A program made the translations under genes and the position numbers. A DNA stretch of 8,437 bases from Desulfobacterales bacterium (lineage in GTDB: Bacteria > Desulfobacterota > Desulfobacteria > Desulfobacterales > Desulfosalsimonadaceae). The stretch spans positions 1 through 8,437 of the forward strand of contig JAGXLE010000045.1 of the NCBI GenBank assembly GCA_018334855.1, in the 5' to 3' direction. Each line of letters begins with the position of its first letter. Positions within the stretch are counted from its first letter, which is position 1. Under the pieces are notes generated by a model. It had not been told where the DNA came from. It made no database searches and saw only the letters and a list, made by a program, of their open reading frames with translations. Below are positions 7,343 through 8,437 of this stretch, piece by piece.

Positions 7343-7500
7343 TTAATGGCTTCGTAAAAAGTCCAATATCTGCGTTGCGCGTCCATCCCTGCGGAATTTC
7401 ACGTACGATAAAGTACGCTGCATTCCTCGGGATTTGCGCGCCTTGATCTTGAACTTTTTACTTTGCCATCCCAAAATCGACTTTTTACGAGAGCATCAAG
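7343..7500. repeat. MITE-like palindromic repeat
   Basis: TCGTAAAAAGTC (7352-7363) and GACTTTTTACGA (7479-7490) are perfect 12-base terminal inverted repeats, with weaker matching outside them. A nested arm, 7354-7370, pairs with 7445-7461 at 15 of 17 positions. Further inward, GCGCG (7377-7381) pairs with CGCGC (7437-7441), ATCCC (7385-7389) with GGGAT (7429-7433), GGAAT (7393-7397) with ATTCC (7422-7426), and CGTAC (7402-7406) with GTACG (7413-7417) around a 6-base loop. The whole thing can fold as one long hairpin. It encodes no transposase. It fits a non-autonomous miniature element or a dispersed palindromic repeat, and from memory similar sequences recur in Desulfobacterales genomes. 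It separates the DUF4197 gene from the small membrane protein gene. Confidence 0.8.
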
Positions 7501-7550
7501 GTTTATTTAAAAAAATCCGGAAAAGGAGTTCCCGCCCTTTGTACCAGATT

Positions 7551-7754
7551 TTACCAGCGGTCCTTGATTTCTATGATCAACCTGCCAAACAGTGCCACTG
7601 CAGCAATGATGATCAATAAAGCAATGACCGGAAGGGCAATCCACAGCGTCACCTTGAAGACAAAGAGGATAAGCGGGGCCACGATAAATGCAAAAAAGCA
7701 GATTAGTATAAGGGCGCCGCAGCCGGTGGAAAAACTTTTAAAAAAATCAGACAA
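7551..7754 (-). CDS. Small membrane protein, unknown family
   Basis: This 67-residue hydrophobic protein has a short polar start (S-D-F-F-K-S-F), two adjacent predicted membrane helices at about 13-34 and 36-57, and a charged end (E-I-K-D-R-W). I do not recognise a family. The only usable start is a TTG at 7754, because an in-frame stop lies shortly upstream and there is no internal methionine. AAGGA on the - strand lies about 9 bases before the TTG. It is 48 bases downstream of thyX on the same strand and could be co-transcribed. The membrane-like composition and ribosome site argue for a real gene, but without a homologue this is uncertain. Confidence 0.6.
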   Translation of the reverse strand: MSDFFKSFSTGCGALILICFFAFIVAPLILFVFKVTLWIALPVIALLIIIAAVALFGRLIIEIKDRW

Positions 7755-7802
7755 GAATTTGTTTCCTTAAAAAGAAATCATGATTCTCACATCATGCCGG
7801 TT

Positions 7803-8437
7803 CTATACCTTTGAATGATCAAATCCCCAGGCCCCGGATTCTTTGTCTTTAAACATGTCCTGAAAGACGTTTGGAAATTCCTTTTTGCAGATTTCGGCAA
7901 CCTGGCCGCCCACAAGGCGGATTTCCTCTTCTGCATGCACTGAGGTGCGCATCGCTATTATATGGCGCCAGGCCCGCAGGTTGCCTGTGACCATGATCGT
8001 GGTGCCGATGCCTATAGGCGCAAGGCGCCTAAACATTGAGGTAAGCATTTTCTTGGCGGAAAAGTCATTCATGTCATCTATGCCAAAGATTTCAGCAAGT
8101 TCTTTCTGAGCGTTTTCGAGAAAATCAATGACTTCCCTGAATTTTTCTTCCGCCTGCGGGTTTTGACTGGCCGAATCCGGAATCCAGACCGGAAGATCGT
8201 CGAGGCGCACGTATCTTAAGCTTTCCTGGCTGTAGGCCATGCCTGCCCTGTGCCTGACAAGTTCGTGGGTAAATACCCGGGACACGTTTCTGAATATAAA
8301 GGTGGCGTTTACGTGCTCGAGTACCGAGCCGTGGCCGCTTTTCAGCACGTTGCCGATATAGCGGTCATTTCCGCGCCGCACATTGGTCACGTTCGGGTTG
8401 GATGCTTCGGGCTTGGTCGGATCATATGGCTGCCAGC
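7803..8437 (-). CDS. thyX: Flavin-dependent thymidylate synthase ThyX (5' end outside window)
   Basis: ThyX methylates dUMP to dTMP using methylene-tetrahydrofolate, FAD and NADPH, as a homotetramer in the cytosol. The frame stays open to the right edge (about 15 more residues upstream of a GTG at 8390), so the true start is not in the window. Visible hallmarks are G-H-G-S-V-L-E-H, the R-T-H-E-L-V-R-H-R-like block (here F-T-H-E-L-V-R-H-R), S-Q-E-S-L-R-Y, N-L-R-A-W-R-H, and the late R-T-S-V-H-A-E-E-E-I-R that contacts dUMP. The signature is slightly unusual: eight residues, not seven, separate R-H-R from the serine before L-R-Y. The C-terminus appears complete. The organism may therefore make dTMP by ThyX rather than ThyA, but a thyA elsewhere cannot be excluded. 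Confidence 0.93.
   Translation of the reverse strand, partial: WQPYDPTKPEASNPNVTNVRRGNDRYIGNVLKSGHGSVLEHVNATFIFRNVSRVFTHELVRHRAGMAYSQESLRYVRLDDLPVWIPDSASQNPQAEEKFREVIDFLENAQKELAEIFGIDDMNDFSAKKMLTSMFRRLAPIGIGTTIMVTGNLRAWRHIIAMRTSVHAEEEIRLVGGQVAEICKKEFPNVFQDMFKDKESGAWGFDHSKV

Noticed and set aside
7060..7446. A 128-codon open frame on the + strand running from inside the DUF4197 gene into the palindromic repeat
   Set aside because: It is antisense to a clear exported protein and ends in repeat sequence; the translation shows no domain.

Overview
The window looks like chromosomal DNA of a Gram-negative, probably anaerobic bacterium, most likely a sulfate-reducing deltaproteobacterium (Desulfobacterota, Desulfobacterales-like). 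This is inference from four things: the gene styles (HDOD-GGDEF fusion, C_GCAxxG_C_C-type redox protein, flavin-dependent ThyX, DUF4197 protein), moderate base composition, signal peptides, and a long palindromic repeat of a kind I associate with that group. No rRNA, tRNA, CRISPR array, transposase or phage gene is visible.

Layout: the first 280 bases hold the two ends of a B12-binding-domain radical SAM gene with its middle missing, a pseudogene remnant. From 421 to 5943 everything is on the + strand. A response-type diguanylate cyclase (HDOD plus GGDEF, with an inhibitory RxxD site) is followed after 9 bases by an MscS-type mechanosensitive channel, and 35 bases later by a small HD-domain hydrolase. 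These three probably form one transcription unit. A roughly 110-base imperfect inverted repeat then precedes a fold-type I PLP-dependent aminotransferase and a cysteine-rich C_GCAxxG_C_C-type protein.

From 5960 to the right edge everything is on the - strand, converging on the first block with only 16 bases between the stops. In transcription order these are a 5'-truncated thyX, a small TTG-started membrane protein, a roughly 150-base MITE-like palindrome, an exported DUF4197 protein, and a carboxymuconolactone-decarboxylase-like protein whose start is best placed at an internal ATG.

The + strand genes suggest envelope and second-messenger signalling (c-di-GMP synthesis, membrane tension, a possible nucleotide hydrolase), followed by amino-acid and redox metabolism. 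The - strand genes are housekeeping (dTMP synthesis) plus poorly characterised proteins. I see no convincing new multi-gene system. The items most worth a second look are the two long palindromic elements, the internally deleted radical SAM gene, and the variant spacing in the ThyX signature.
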